This document shows positions 16,045-26,190 of a DNA stretch of 64,000 nucleotides, piece by piece. The notes below the pieces were generated by a model. That model saw only the letters and a list, made by a program, of their open reading frames with translations, had not been told where the DNA came from and ran no database searches. This DNA comes from Streptomyces marianii (GTDB lineage: Bacteria; Actinomycetota; Actinomycetes; Streptomycetales; Streptomycetaceae). The DNA is taken from NCBI RefSeq assembly GCF_005795905.1, contig NZ_VAWE01000001.1, positions 3,072,501 to 3,136,500 on the forward strand, given 5' to 3'. Both the position numbers and the translations under genes were made by a program. Numbering within the stretch: the stretch's first letter is position 1; the number at the start of each line of letters is the position of its first letter.

Positions 16045-16677
16045 TCAGTTCACCCCGCGCGGCCGGAACTGGACGCTGATCCTGGCGCCCACCGCCCGGC
16101 TGGTCTTGGGCACGGCGTGTTCCCACGTCCGCTGGCAGGAGCCGCCCATGACGACGAGGTCGCCGTGGCCGAGGGTTTTGCGGACCGTGGGGCCGTGGCC
16201 GGTCCTGGGCCGGAGCGCGAGGTCGCGCGGGGTGCCGACGGAGAGGATGGCGACCATCGTGTCCTCGCGGGCCCCCCGGCCGATGCGGTCGCCGTGCCAG
16301 GCGACGCTGTCGTGGCCGTCGCGGTAGTAGCAGAGCCCGGCCGTCACGAAGAGCTCGCCGAGTTCGTTCGCGTAGTGCGTGCCGAGCGCGTCGCGGGCCT
16401 CGGCCAGGACGGGGTGGGGCAGCGTCTCGCCCTCGCGGTAGTACGCGAGCAGCCGGGGCACGTCGACCTCGCGCTCGTACATCCGCCGCCGCTCCGCGCG
16501 CCAGGGGACACCGTCCGCCAGTTCCCGGAACAGCGCGTCGGCGCCGCTCAGCCAGCCGGGCAGGACGTCGAGCCAGGCGCCCTGGCCGAGCACCGTGCGG
16601 CGGACGTCCGTCAGCGGGCCGAGGCGGACCTCGTCGGTCTGGTCGAAGAGCGAAGCCTGGAGATGGACTGACGGCAT
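16045..16677 (-). CDS. alkB: AlkB-type Fe(II)/2-oxoglutarate-dependent dioxygenase
   Basis: The 210-residue enzyme has the AlkB signatures: W-H-G-D (His and Asp iron ligands) near residue 128, W-E-H near residue 184 (third His) and R-I-S-V-Q-F-R-P near the end (2-oxoglutarate-binding Arg). It oxidatively removes alkyl adducts from nucleic acid bases. The length is normal for bacterial AlkB. It is monocistronic, and its start is at the ATG at 16677. Confidence 0.88.
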   Translation of the reverse strand: MPSVHLQASLFDQTDEVRLGPLTDVRRTVLGQGAWLDVLPGWLSGADALFRELADGVPWRAERRRMYEREVDVPRLLAYYREGETLPHPVLAEARDALGTHYANELGELFVTAGLCYYRDGHDSVAWHGDRIGRGAREDTMVAILSVGTPRDLALRPRTGHGPTVRKTLGHGDLVVMGGSCQRTWEHAVPKTSRAVGARISVQFRPRGVN

Positions 16678-16831
16678 GCCTCTAGAGTACCCGGGAAACC
16701 GAACAAGTGAGCTATTCGCTCGCTCGGACGGCGCGCCACGGAGCGCGGCCGCGCATCCGGGCGTTCAGGCGGACATGGAGCGTGCGCATGCCTCCGGGCC
16801 CAGATCACCGCGCGTGTGTGCGCCGGCGGCT

Positions 16832-18928
16832 TCAGACCGCAGTGGTGCGCCGGTCCGACAGCTCGTCCGTCGCCGAGCCGGTCCGGTCCGTCCGCTGCCA
16901 CCGGAGGCGGTTGCCCATGAGGGCCGTGACCACCGACTGGACGACCACCAGGTACATCAGCTGGCGGTAGACGAAGATCTGGAGCGGCAGGCTCCACAGG
17001 GGCTCGAACCGCTCGCGGTCCAGCCTCAGCGCGTACACCGCGCCGAGCACCTGAACCGCGGTGAACGCGAGCCAGATCGCCGCCGCCCGCCCGGCTCCCT
17101 GGAACAGCAGACCGTACAGCGCGAGCACGTCCACGAGCGGGGCGAGCAGGGGCAGGACCGTCTGGAAGAGCAGGAGGTACAGGAGGCCGCGGCGCCCCAG
17201 CTTTCCGGCGGCTCCGCGCCCCACCACGGCACCGCGGTGCTTCCACATGGCCTGGAGAGTGCCGTAGCACCAGCGGTAACGCTGCTTCCAGAGCTGGCGG
17301 ACCGTCGCCGGGGCCTCCGTCCAGGCAACGGCGGACTCCTCGTAGACGACCCGCCAGCCCGCCCGGCAGAGGGCCATGGTGAGGTCGGTGTCCTCCGCGA
17401 GGGTGTCGTCGCTGACGCCCCCCACACCCAGCAGCGCCTCACGGCGGAACGCACCGATGGCCCCGGGAACGGTCGGCATGCACTCCAGGACGTCGAACAT
17501 ACGGCGGTCGAGGTTGAAGCCGATGACGTATTCGAGGTGCTGCCAGCGGCCGAGGACACCCTGCCGGTTACCGACCTTGGTGTTGCCGCTCACGGCGCCC
17601 ACTCGCGGGTCCGCGAGCGGCTGGATCAGGTTGCCGACCGCGTCGGGCTCGAAGACGGTGTCGCCGTCGATCATCACGATGATGTCGAAGTGGGCCCAGG
17701 CCAGCCCCGCGTTGAGGGCGGCGGCCTTGCCCGCGTTCGGCTGGCGGATCACCATCACACGGCGGTCCTCGATGGAGTCGGCGATCCGGAAGGTCCGGTC
17801 GGTCGAGCCGTCGTCGACGACGACGATCTGGACGGCCTCGTGCGAGGAGGCGAGCAGCGAACGCACGGTCGCCTCGATGCCCGCCTCCTCGTTGTACGCC
17901 GGGACGATCACCGAGACCGGGTCGGTGACGGGGGGCACCACGGGTCCGCCGCGACGGCGGGACCGGCGCGGACGCCCGGCGCGGACGCGGCGCTTCACAT
18001 GGACCCTCGCCACGGTGAAGAGCATCACGAGGCGAGCGGCGGTGATCACGCCGGCGACGACCAGAAGCCAGGTCATGACGTCGGCGAAGGCCCGGGACCC
18101 CTGCTGGGCGCGGACCACCGCGACCCCTCTCCACTCCGCCGCGGTGGACACGCCGTAGGTGGTGCCCGACAGCCCGAGGCCGCGGCCGACGGTGGTGAAC
18201 CGGACGTCGTCGCCGCCGGCGGCCAGCAGCCGCTCGGTCTCCCCGACGGCCGCCGGCGAGCCCGTGAGCCTGCGTACCGCCCCCTGGCCGGAGGTCCGCC
18301 CCGGGGGATCGGCGGTGATCACGACATAGCCGTCGTCGAGGGCGCGGTACGCCGCCGCGCCCATGGCTCCGCAGAGCGTGGCGGGTCCGGCGGTGTGCGG
18401 CAGCCGCAGGAGATGGGTACCGATGCCCGCGGTCCCGGCGAGGACGTTCTGTGTGAGGGCGAGTTCGAGCCGGGTGCGGGGCCCGGAAAGACCGGCGAGA
18501 CTGGCGTCCGTATAGGTGTGCGATCCGATCTCGTGACCGTCGCCCTTGATCCTGCGCACCAGCTCGGGATGGGCGGCGGCCTGGGTGCCGGTGAGAAAGA
18601 ACGTCGCCTTCGCGCCGGCCCGCCCGAGCACGTCGAGCAGCGCCGGAGTCCAGGCGGGGTCGGGGCCGCCGTCGTAGGTGAGCGCGACGGTGCCGGCGGG
18701 CATCCGGGCCGCGACCACACCGCTGGACGCCGGATCCTTCCTCAGCACCGGCCCGCCCGAGAACGCGGTGTCCGCCGTGGCCGCGCACGGGCCCGAAGGG
18801 GCGGCGGTCGGGGCTATCTCGTGCCGCCCGTAGCCGCTGAAGACCAGAGCCGTGGCCAGCACCGCCAGGGTGAGAGTCAGCAGTACCCAGTGGGCGCGCG
18901 GGTCGCGGCGCGCAGCGTGCCGGGTCAC
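16832..18928 (-). CDS. matB: bifunctional NodB-like deacetylase / GT2 polysaccharide synthase (MatB-like)
   Basis: The 698-residue membrane protein starts with an N-terminal helix (15-32). A NodB-like domain follows (about 75-270), then a helix near 290-310 and a cytoplasmic GT2 synthase domain (about 345-600). The synthase has V-I-V-P-A-Y-N-E-E, V-D-D-G-S-T-D, I-D-G-D-T, E-D-T-D and Q-R-Y-R-W, then several C-terminal membrane helices. This architecture is that of MatB, which makes the poly-GlcNAc-like glycan causing pellet growth in Streptomyces. The NodB motif reads T-Y-D-G-G-P instead of T-F-D-D-G-P, and the second His of H-x-x-x-H is Asp (S-H-T-Y-T-D), so metal binding may be altered. It overlaps the upstream gene by 4 bp. 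The symbol is given by architecture and context, not by alignment. Confidence 0.8.
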   Translation of the reverse strand: MTRHAARRDPRAHWVLLTLTLAVLATALVFSGYGRHEIAPTAAPSGPCAATADTAFSGGPVLRKDPASSGVVAARMPAGTVALTYDGGPDPAWTPALLDVLGRAGAKATFFLTGTQAAAHPELVRRIKGDGHEIGSHTYTDASLAGLSGPRTRLELALTQNVLAGTAGIGTHLLRLPHTAGPATLCGAMGAAAYRALDDGYVVITADPPGRTSGQGAVRRLTGSPAAVGETERLLAAGGDDVRFTTVGRGLGLSGTTYGVSTAAEWRGVAVVRAQQGSRAFADVMTWLLVVAGVITAARLVMLFTVARVHVKRRVRAGRPRRSRRRGGPVVPPVTDPVSVIVPAYNEEAGIEATVRSLLASSHEAVQIVVVDDGSTDRTFRIADSIEDRRVMVIRQPNAGKAAALNAGLAWAHFDIIVMIDGDTVFEPDAVGNLIQPLADPRVGAVSGNTKVGNRQGVLGRWQHLEYVIGFNLDRRMFDVLECMPTVPGAIGAFRREALLGVGGVSDDTLAEDTDLTMALCRAGWRVVYEESAVAWTEAPATVRQLWKQRYRWCYGTLQAMWKHRGAVVGRGAAGKLGRRGLLYLLLFQTVLPLLAPLVDVLALYGLLFQGAGRAAAIWLAFTAVQVLGAVYALRLDRERFEPLWSLPLQIFVYRQLMYLVVVQSVVTALMGNRLRWQRTDRTGSATDELSDRRTTAV

Positions 18929-19386
18929 TTCGGCCCCTTGCCTTCCGCGTCCGGACCGCGCCGGGGAGCATTGCCCGAGTTGCCGGGCGCACCCGTCGCG
19001 TCGCTCGACCCGGAAGACTCCGAGGTGGCGGCCGGCGATTCCGGCGTGCCGCCGCCCGGGCCCGCGGGGACGGGAGTCGGGGCGATCGGACCGGAGGCCC
19101 CGGGCGACGGCTCCGCGGCGGGCTCGCGCTCCACCCCACCGGCCCCGGCGGACTCCTCCTCGGCCGGCTCCCGCGACGGGGACGGCTCACCTGCCGCAGG
19201 CTCCCGGTCCTGGCGGCTCTGGCTCCACGGGAGCGGCCCTCCGGCCGGGCCGGCGCCGAAGGCACCGAACGCCACGACGGCGAGGAAACAGACACACAGG
19301 GCGCCCAGGGCGACCGATACGAACGTCATGAGCCGACGTCGACGCCCGGAGGCGTCGACGAACACTGCGTTCCGCTGGCGAGTCAC
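18925..19386 (-). CDS. single-pass membrane protein with Pro/Glu/Ser-rich tail (MatA-like partner)
   Basis: A short cytoplasmic basic segment, one transmembrane helix (roughly residues 20-42) and a long low-complexity extracytoplasmic tail rich in Pro, Ser, Glu and Gly. It lies directly upstream of the MatB-like gene, with stop and start overlapping by 4 bp, which is the matAB arrangement. I prefer the GTG at 19386; a TACAAT -10-like hexamer at about 19395-19400 would make a nearly leaderless transcript. A longer GTG start at 19434 is also open. Its biochemical role is unknown. Confidence 0.6.
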   Translation of the reverse strand: MTRQRNAVFVDASGRRRRLMTFVSVALGALCVCFLAVVAFGAFGAGPAGGPLPWSQSRQDREPAAGEPSPSREPAEEESAGAGGVEREPAAEPSPGASGPIAPTPVPAGPGGGTPESPAATSESSGSSDATGAPGNSGNAPRRGPDAEGKGPK

Positions 19387-19574
19387 AGCCGCGCATTGTA
19401 AACAACGTGATGTCGGCCGCGACAGCCTCCTCACAAATGGGACTTTTCCCTAAGAGAGACCCCATAGAAGGCCCGTCCATCGCAGGAATTCGGCCACCCA
19501 CCGGGCGAAGCCCCCACCCTGCCCACCCCCGGGTCACCCGGAACGTCCCGGCTCGCGCCCCGCCCTCACCCCCA

Positions 19575-19750
19575 AGGGCTGTCCCGTCATCACCGGTGGA
19601 TCAGCGCGCGGCGTCGGATGCGGTGCATCGCAAGGCGGAGGGCCGTCCTCATACTGGGCGTAACACGTGGGCGCATTCGGGCGATCCGGCCATCGCAGCG
19701 AGGTGCCGCAGCCGTCGTCGTGCGCCCGCTGGGGATTACGGGACAGCCCT
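19575..19750. repeat. MITE-like element, copy 1
   Basis: The 176-bp non-coding element has terminal inverted repeats AGGGCTGTCCCGTCATC (19575-19591) and GATTACGGGACAGCCCT (19734-19750), with one mismatch. Its interior resembles the element at 36845-37002: shared blocks such as GCGTCGGATG, GCATCGCAAG, CGGAG, TACTGGGCG and GCATTCGGGCG in the same order. It has no ORF of its own. IS5-group elements in actinomycetes have ends of this kind, so it is probably a non-autonomous derivative. Confidence 0.75.
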
Positions 19751-19804
19751 CAGGGTGTCCCAAAACACGGAGCGCGTCCCTCGGCGGGCCCGTAAGCTCG
19801 CGTC

Positions 19805-21016
19805 ATGCAGGTGATCCAGTCGACCAAGCTCGCCAACGTCTGTTACGAGATCCGCGGCCCGGTGCTCGAGGAGGCGATGCGACTGGAGGCCGCCGGGCAC
19901 CGCATCCTCAAGCTGAACACGGGAAACCCCGCCGCCTTCGGGTTCGAGTGCCCGCCGGCGATCCTCGAGGACGTACTGCGGAACGTGGGGGGCGCCCACG
20001 GCTACGGCGACGCGAAGGGCCTCCTCAGCGCGCGCCGCGCGATCATGAGCCACTACGAGACCAAGGGCATCCCGCTCTCCGTCGAGGACATCTACCTCGG
20101 CAACGGCGTCTCCGAGCTGATCCAGATGGCGATGCAGGCCCTGCTCGACGACGGCGACGAGGTCCTGGTCCCGGCGCCGGACTATCCGCTCTGGACGGCC
20201 GCCGTGTCGCTCTCCGGCGGGACGGCCGTGCACTACCGGTGCGACGAGCAGTCCGACTGGATGCCGGACCTCGCGGACATCGAGCGGAAGATCACCGACC
20301 GCACCAAGGCGATCGTGATCATCAATCCGAACAACCCCACCGGCGCCGTCTACGACGACGAGATGCTGCGCCGGCTCGCGGACATCGCCCGCCGGCACAA
20401 GCTGGTGGTGTGCTCGGACGAGATCTACGACAAGATCCTCTACGACGGCGCCACGCACACCCCGACGGCCGCGATCGCCCCGGACCTGCTGGTCCTCACC
20501 TTCAACGGCATGTCGAAGAACTACCGGGTCGCGGGCTACCGCAGTGGCTGGCTCGCGGTCTGCGGCCCCAAGGCGCACGCCGCCTCGTACATCGAGGGCC
20601 TGACGATCCTGGCGAACATGCGCCTGTGCGCCAACATGCCCGCCCAGCACGCGGTGGCCGCCGCCCTCCAGGGACGGCAGTCGATCGAGGACCTGGTACT
20701 GCCGGGCGGACGACTGCTGGAGCAGCGCGACGCGGCGCACGACCTCCTGACCCAGATCCCGGGCGTGACGTGCGTGAAGCCCAAGGGCGCGCTCTACCTC
20801 TTCCCCCGGCTCGACCCGCAGGTCTACAAGATCAAGGACGACCGGCAGATGGTGCTGGACCTGCTGCGAGCCGAGAAGATCATGGTCGTCCACGGGACGG
20901 GCTTCAACTGGCACGAGCCGGACCATTTCCGGATCGTCACCCTGCCGAACGCGACGGACCTGGCGGACGCGGTCACCCGGATCGGGAACTTCCTGGACGG
21001 CTACAGCCAGCCCTGA
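19805..21016 (+). CDS. PLP-dependent alanine-type aminotransferase
   Basis: The 403-residue class I/II aminotransferase has the substrate-site start L-N-T-G-N-P-A, the PLP-contact motif N-P-N-N-P-T-G-A-V near residue 175, S-D-E-I-Y-D, and the Schiff-base Lys in F-N-G-M-S-K-N-Y-R-V-A-G-Y-R near residue 240. It is closest to AlaA/AlaT-type glutamate-pyruvate transaminases. The ATG at 19805 has little ribosome-binding sequence, and the MITE ends about 55 bp upstream, so that element may have reshaped the promoter. Confidence 0.85.
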   Translation: MQVIQSTKLANVCYEIRGPVLEEAMRLEAAGHRILKLNTGNPAAFGFECPPAILEDVLRNVGGAHGYGDAKGLLSARRAIMSHYETKGIPLSVEDIYLGNGVSELIQMAMQALLDDGDEVLVPAPDYPLWTAAVSLSGGTAVHYRCDEQSDWMPDLADIERKITDRTKAIVIINPNNPTGAVYDDEMLRRLADIARRHKLVVCSDEIYDKILYDGATHTPTAAIAPDLLVLTFNGMSKNYRVAGYRSGWLAVCGPKAHAASYIEGLTILANMRLCANMPAQHAVAAALQGRQSIEDLVLPGGRLLEQRDAAHDLLTQIPGVTCVKPKGALYLFPRLDPQVYKIKDDRQMVLDLLRAEKIMVVHGTGFNWHEPDHFRIVTLPNATDLADAVTRIGNFLDGYSQP

Positions 21017-21054
21017 CGCGGGGGGCCTCCGGAGCGTGAGCGGGCCCGGACCCC

Positions 21055-21100
21055 CAGCTTTAGGACGCCACTCAACTTTAGACGCAATCTAAGCTAGGAT
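21055..21100 (+). promoter_or_regulatory. promoter with nested TTTAG repeats
   Basis: CTTTAG occurs twice 19 bp apart (about 21057 and 21076), each followed by an ACGC-like block. The second forms TTAGA-N5-TCTAA (21078-21092). An outer pair, AGCTTTAG and CTAAGCT, adds symmetry. TAGGAT at 21095-21100 is a good -10 hexamer, 31 bp before the next gene. The layout suggests a dimeric repressor site over the promoter. Confidence 0.5.
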
Positions 21101-21130
21101 GGCTCCAGAGCTACCGCAGGAGGCCGTCCC

Positions 21131-21517
21131 ATGTACGAACCGATCCACTCGAAGTCGGTGCACTCGACGGCCGGCGAGTCCGACTTCCCCCACCGCACCC
21201 GTGAGGAGGAGCTGGACATCCAGCTCGCGGGGCATCTCGCCGCTCTCCTCGCCGTCACCGACGAACTCGGCCTCGGCGCCGAGGCCGAGCGCATCGCCGA
21301 GCAGATCGCCCGGCTGCGCGGGACGCCGCCCGTGCGCCATGCCGGACTCACCGGCGCCGACCCGGCCGCCCTGCACCGCCGCGCCCTGGCCCTCGCCGGG
21401 CGCGCCCTGGTGGTCGCCGCGTCGCGCGCCGACACCGCCGCCGCGATCCTCGCAGCCGAGCGGATGGACGCGCACACCGCCGCCCTGCGCGACACGCGGT
21501 TGGTCGGCGCCCCCTGA
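21131..21517 (+). CDS. conserved hypothetical protein (128 aa)
   Basis: The ATG is preceded by GCAGGAGG. The protein is small, soluble and Ala/Leu/Arg-rich, mostly helical, with two leucine-rich helices separated by a Pro-containing linker (T-P-P-V-R-H). It has no signal peptide. I recognise no family. Its tidy promoter with a palindromic operator suggests a regulated single gene. Confidence 0.6.
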   Translation: MYEPIHSKSVHSTAGESDFPHRTREEELDIQLAGHLAALLAVTDELGLGAEAERIAEQIARLRGTPPVRHAGLTGADPAALHRRALALAGRALVVAASRADTAAAILAAERMDAHTAALRDTRLVGAP

Positions 21518-21603
21518 CGGCCCCGGTCCGCGTGCCACGAGACGCGCGGACCGGGCGCCATACGGAGTCCCGGCGCTTCGCCCGCTGCCGTCGCCCCGGC
21601 GCA

Positions 21604-22728
21604 TCAGGCGTCGACAAGCTCCTTCGAGCCCAGCTTGCGCTGGGCGAACTCGAGGTTGCGCATCACACGGTCACGATGTTCGGAGGGCAGCTTGCCCCCC
21701 TCGAGGAGCCGCTCGCAGCAGCTCCTCGACTCCTCGTACTCCCCCATCCAGTATGCGGAGACGGCGAGTTCGTCAAGTGCCCGCCACTCGTACCAGGCGT
21801 GCTCGACGAAGAGGATGTCCTTCGAGTACGGGATCCGCGCCGCCTGCCGCGCGAACAGGTGGGCCAGCGGCCAGCGCGGGCCGCTCTGGCGGCACAGGCG
21901 CGCGAGCTCGCCCAGGGCCTCGGCCCGGGTGGGCCGGCATTCGTGCGCGCGGAGGAGCCGGTCGATCAGCTCGGCCTGCGGCCGCCCGAGCCGTGCCGCG
22001 AGCCGTGCGGCGTAGAGGTGGGAGCAGAACACCTCTTCGGGCCAGCCGCCCATGGCCGCGCGGCGGTCGTAGGCCTCGAGCGACTTCTCCGGTTCTCCGG
22101 CGTCACGCCAGCTCTGGGCCAGGTAGAAGACGTAGCGGGTGTTGTCGGGTTCCTTGAGGAGGCCCTGCTGAAGGGTCTCGGCATCACGCAGGTACTTGTT
22201 GCGCTGCCCCTCTCCCTTCATGCGGGCACCGCCGCCGAGCGAGAGGATGTTGAAGCCGTCGATCATCCCGATGCTGTGCCGTCTGCCGCACTCGATGTAC
22301 TCGTGGAGCACGCCGACGTACCGCCAGGGCAGCCGGGTCGAGACCATGGCCTGACGGTAGTGCTTCATGCTCACGGTGTGCAGGGCGATCCGGTAGGCGT
22401 CATGGGTCAGCTGCGGCATCCGGAAGCCGGGCCGGATCTCCATCACGTCGTCGGCGTCGATGAACAACAGGTAGTCGGCCTTGTCACGGGCCAGTTCGAT
22501 CGCCTCGGTGCGGCTCCCGTCGTATCCCTTCCAGGGACTTTCGTGCAGTTCGCCGGGCAGGTCCCGGTAGACCTCGCGGATGACGTCCTGGGTCCCGTCG
22601 GTCGAGCCGGTGTCCAGGATCACCCATGTGTCGATCAAAGGGCGCACGGATTCGAGGCAGCGCTCGATGACGTGGGCCTCGTTCTTGACAATCATGTTCA
22701 GGCAGACCGTTTGCTTCACTGGTCCCAT
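21604..22728 (-). CDS. GT2 glycosyltransferase with C-terminal TPR-like region
   Basis: The N-terminal GT2 domain (residues 5-110) has L-N-M-I-V-K-N-E-A, L-D-T-G-S-T-D-G-T and the metal-binding D-A-D-D. From about residue 180 to the end, helical repeats of TPR type follow. This architecture is common in bacterial GT2/TPR proteins that modify surface glycans or glycopeptides. The gene is 84 bp downstream of the GT-C membrane enzyme on the same strand, and the two probably work together. Donor and acceptor are unknown. Confidence 0.8.
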   Translation of the reverse strand: MGPVKQTVCLNMIVKNEAHVIERCLESVRPLIDTWVILDTGSTDGTQDVIREVYRDLPGELHESPWKGYDGSRTEAIELARDKADYLLFIDADDVMEIRPGFRMPQLTHDAYRIALHTVSMKHYRQAMVSTRLPWRYVGVLHEYIECGRRHSIGMIDGFNILSLGGGARMKGEGQRNKYLRDAETLQQGLLKEPDNTRYVFYLAQSWRDAGEPEKSLEAYDRRAAMGGWPEEVFCSHLYAARLAARLGRPQAELIDRLLRAHECRPTRAEALGELARLCRQSGPRWPLAHLFARQAARIPYSKDILFVEHAWYEWRALDELAVSAYWMGEYEESRSCCERLLEGGKLPSEHRDRVMRNLEFAQRKLGSKELVDA

Positions 22729-22812
22729 TCACCTCAGCGATGTAGACGACCGAACAGGGGAACTCCCGCGCGGGGTGCGGATGTCGCCGCGACCCGTGGG
22801 AGGGTAGGGAGA

Positions 22813-24324
22813 TCAGGTCTTGGCCGTGGGCCTGCGCTCGAGAAGTGTCACGGTCAGTCCACTGAGGTACACGGAATCCTCGATGGCGTAGTGCATGCGC
22901 AGGGGCACGGCCTGGATCACGGGGACCGAAGCCAGCGGGTCCTCCGGTCTTCCGGCGACCACCACCCAGATCCGCTTCTCGCCCCTGAGGCATGCGGACG
23001 GCCTCGCACAGGACTTCGGATAGAGCTCGTGGTTCTCGGCCGCCGTCTTCTCGACGAAGACCTCGCGCAGCTTCAGATCGCGCGGAAGGTAGTAGCGGAC
23101 CCCCTCGTCGAGCATCCATGGTCCGCCTTTGACCAGGATCATCGCGTCCCCGGGCCGGTGGTGCTTCTCGATGGTCCGGGCGGCTCCCGCGTAGTCGGCG
23201 CTGTGCGGGACGTCGTGCTGGTAAGCCTCTCTCATCCTGCGCTGGTCGGGCAGCACGAGCAGGGCGAGCACGCCCAGGCCCACGGTGACCGGCAGCCAGG
23301 AGCGCGTCGCCGCCGCGATTCCGGCGCCGGCGAGCACTGCCCAGGCCGACACGGTGAACATGGCGTACTGGTAACGGAAGTAGGAGGTCTCCCCGTGCGA
23401 GGCCATCCACAGCACGAGCGGGGGCAGCACGGCCATCGAGGCGCACAGCAGCAGGCCTTCCCCGCGTTCCTTCCACGCCATGGCGGCGAGTGCGATCACC
23501 ACTCCGGCGCACAGGGCGGAGGCGAACAGCTGGGGCCAGATCTCGACGAGACCCCATACGTCTGGCTCGGCGACCCAGAAGAGCTGCCGTTGCGCCTGCG
23601 AGCCGCCCAGTACGAACAGCGGGGCGACACAGGCCGTGCCGGCCAGAGCCGCAGCACAGAAGGACCAGAAGACACGGGAGCCTTCGCGGCGGGCGCGGCG
23701 GGCGACCACGATCAGGTGCGCCGTCAGGCCGCTCAGCGCGACCAGGTGCAGCAAGCCGGTAAAGGCCACGCAAACGGCGTACGCGGCCCAGCGTCCCCAG
23801 CTCCGCGGCCTGTCCATCGCCCGGATCAGCAGGTACGTGGCCAACGTTGCCACCATGACCACCAGCGCGTAACTGCGGGCCTCCTGGCCGAACCGGCTCA
23901 CGACGGGGATGAGCGCGAACAGCAGTCCGCCGCACAGCCCGGCACGCCGGCTGAAGAGCCGGTTCCCGATCAGGGCCACGAAGGCCGCCGCCGCGCTCAT
24001 GGCCAGCGCCGAGGGCATACGCAGGGCGGTGTGTGAGTCCCCGAAGACGGCCATCCACCCGTGCATCAGGAGGTAGTAGGTGGAGTGCACCGCGTCGACG
24101 TGGTGCAGCAGACCCAGGAGCTGGTCCAGGCTGCGCCGGCCAACGTTCCGGGTGACCAGTTCGTCGGTGCCCAGCTGTGGGAAGCCGATCGAGTGCATCG
24201 CGAGGGCCAGGGTGGCCAGCGACGGCCACAACCACAGACCGTCCGGTCTCCTGAACCTTCGTCGCCCGGCTTCTTCGGGGCGGACTTCTTCGTCGTGCTC
24301 GCGAGGACGGGTAAGAGTCGTCAC
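22813..24324 (-). CDS. GT-C/GT39-like membrane glycosyltransferase
   Basis: The 503-residue protein has about ten transmembrane helices. The first extracytoplasmic loop carries the acidic G-T-D-E-L motif (near residue 52) typical of GT39/ArnT-type enzymes using polyprenyl-phosphate sugars. The soluble C-terminal part is extracytoplasmic. It forms a likely operon with the following GT2/TPR gene. Function is inferred from fold only. Confidence 0.75.
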   Translation of the reverse strand: MTTLTRPREHDEEVRPEEAGRRRFRRPDGLWLWPSLATLALAMHSIGFPQLGTDELVTRNVGRRSLDQLLGLLHHVDAVHSTYYLLMHGWMAVFGDSHTALRMPSALAMSAAAAFVALIGNRLFSRRAGLCGGLLFALIPVVSRFGQEARSYALVVMVATLATYLLIRAMDRPRSWGRWAAYAVCVAFTGLLHLVALSGLTAHLIVVARRARREGSRVFWSFCAAALAGTACVAPLFVLGGSQAQRQLFWVAEPDVWGLVEIWPQLFASALCAGVVIALAAMAWKERGEGLLLCASMAVLPPLVLWMASHGETSYFRYQYAMFTVSAWAVLAGAGIAAATRSWLPVTVGLGVLALLVLPDQRRMREAYQHDVPHSADYAGAARTIEKHHRPGDAMILVKGGPWMLDEGVRYYLPRDLKLREVFVEKTAAENHELYPKSCARPSACLRGEKRIWVVVAGRPEDPLASVPVIQAVPLRMHYAIEDSVYLSGLTVTLLERRPTAKT

Positions 24325-25988
<1,664 letters not shown>

Positions 25989-26047
25989 GCGCTCTGCGCG
26001 CCGGTCCGCCGTCCGACGGCCGACCATGACCCTCCAGTGAAGCACCC

Positions 26048-26077
26048 TGCCGTGCCCGGGACCTCCCGGGCACGGCA
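26048..26077. terminator. 14-bp hairpin after collagen-like gene
   Basis: The arms at 26048-26061 and 26064-26077 are fully complementary with a tiny loop. It lies 60 bp after the stop codon at 25988. Confidence 0.65.
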
Positions 26078-26128
26078 CATGTGCGTCTGCGGGCCGCGCC
26101 GCAGGGCGTGGCGGAGACGGAGAAAAGG

Positions 26129-26170
26129 CCGGGGCCCGCTCCGTACGCCGTTGTACGGTGCGGGCCCCGG
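26129..26170 (-). terminator. intrinsic terminator of pckG
   Basis: The 18-bp arms (26129-26146 and 26153-26170) have one T-T mismatch. On the minus strand the stem is followed by CCTTTTCT, a T-tract just after the stop at 26191, which fits intrinsic termination. Confidence 0.8.
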
Positions 26171-26190
26171 TCTCAGCTCCGAGTGGGGGT

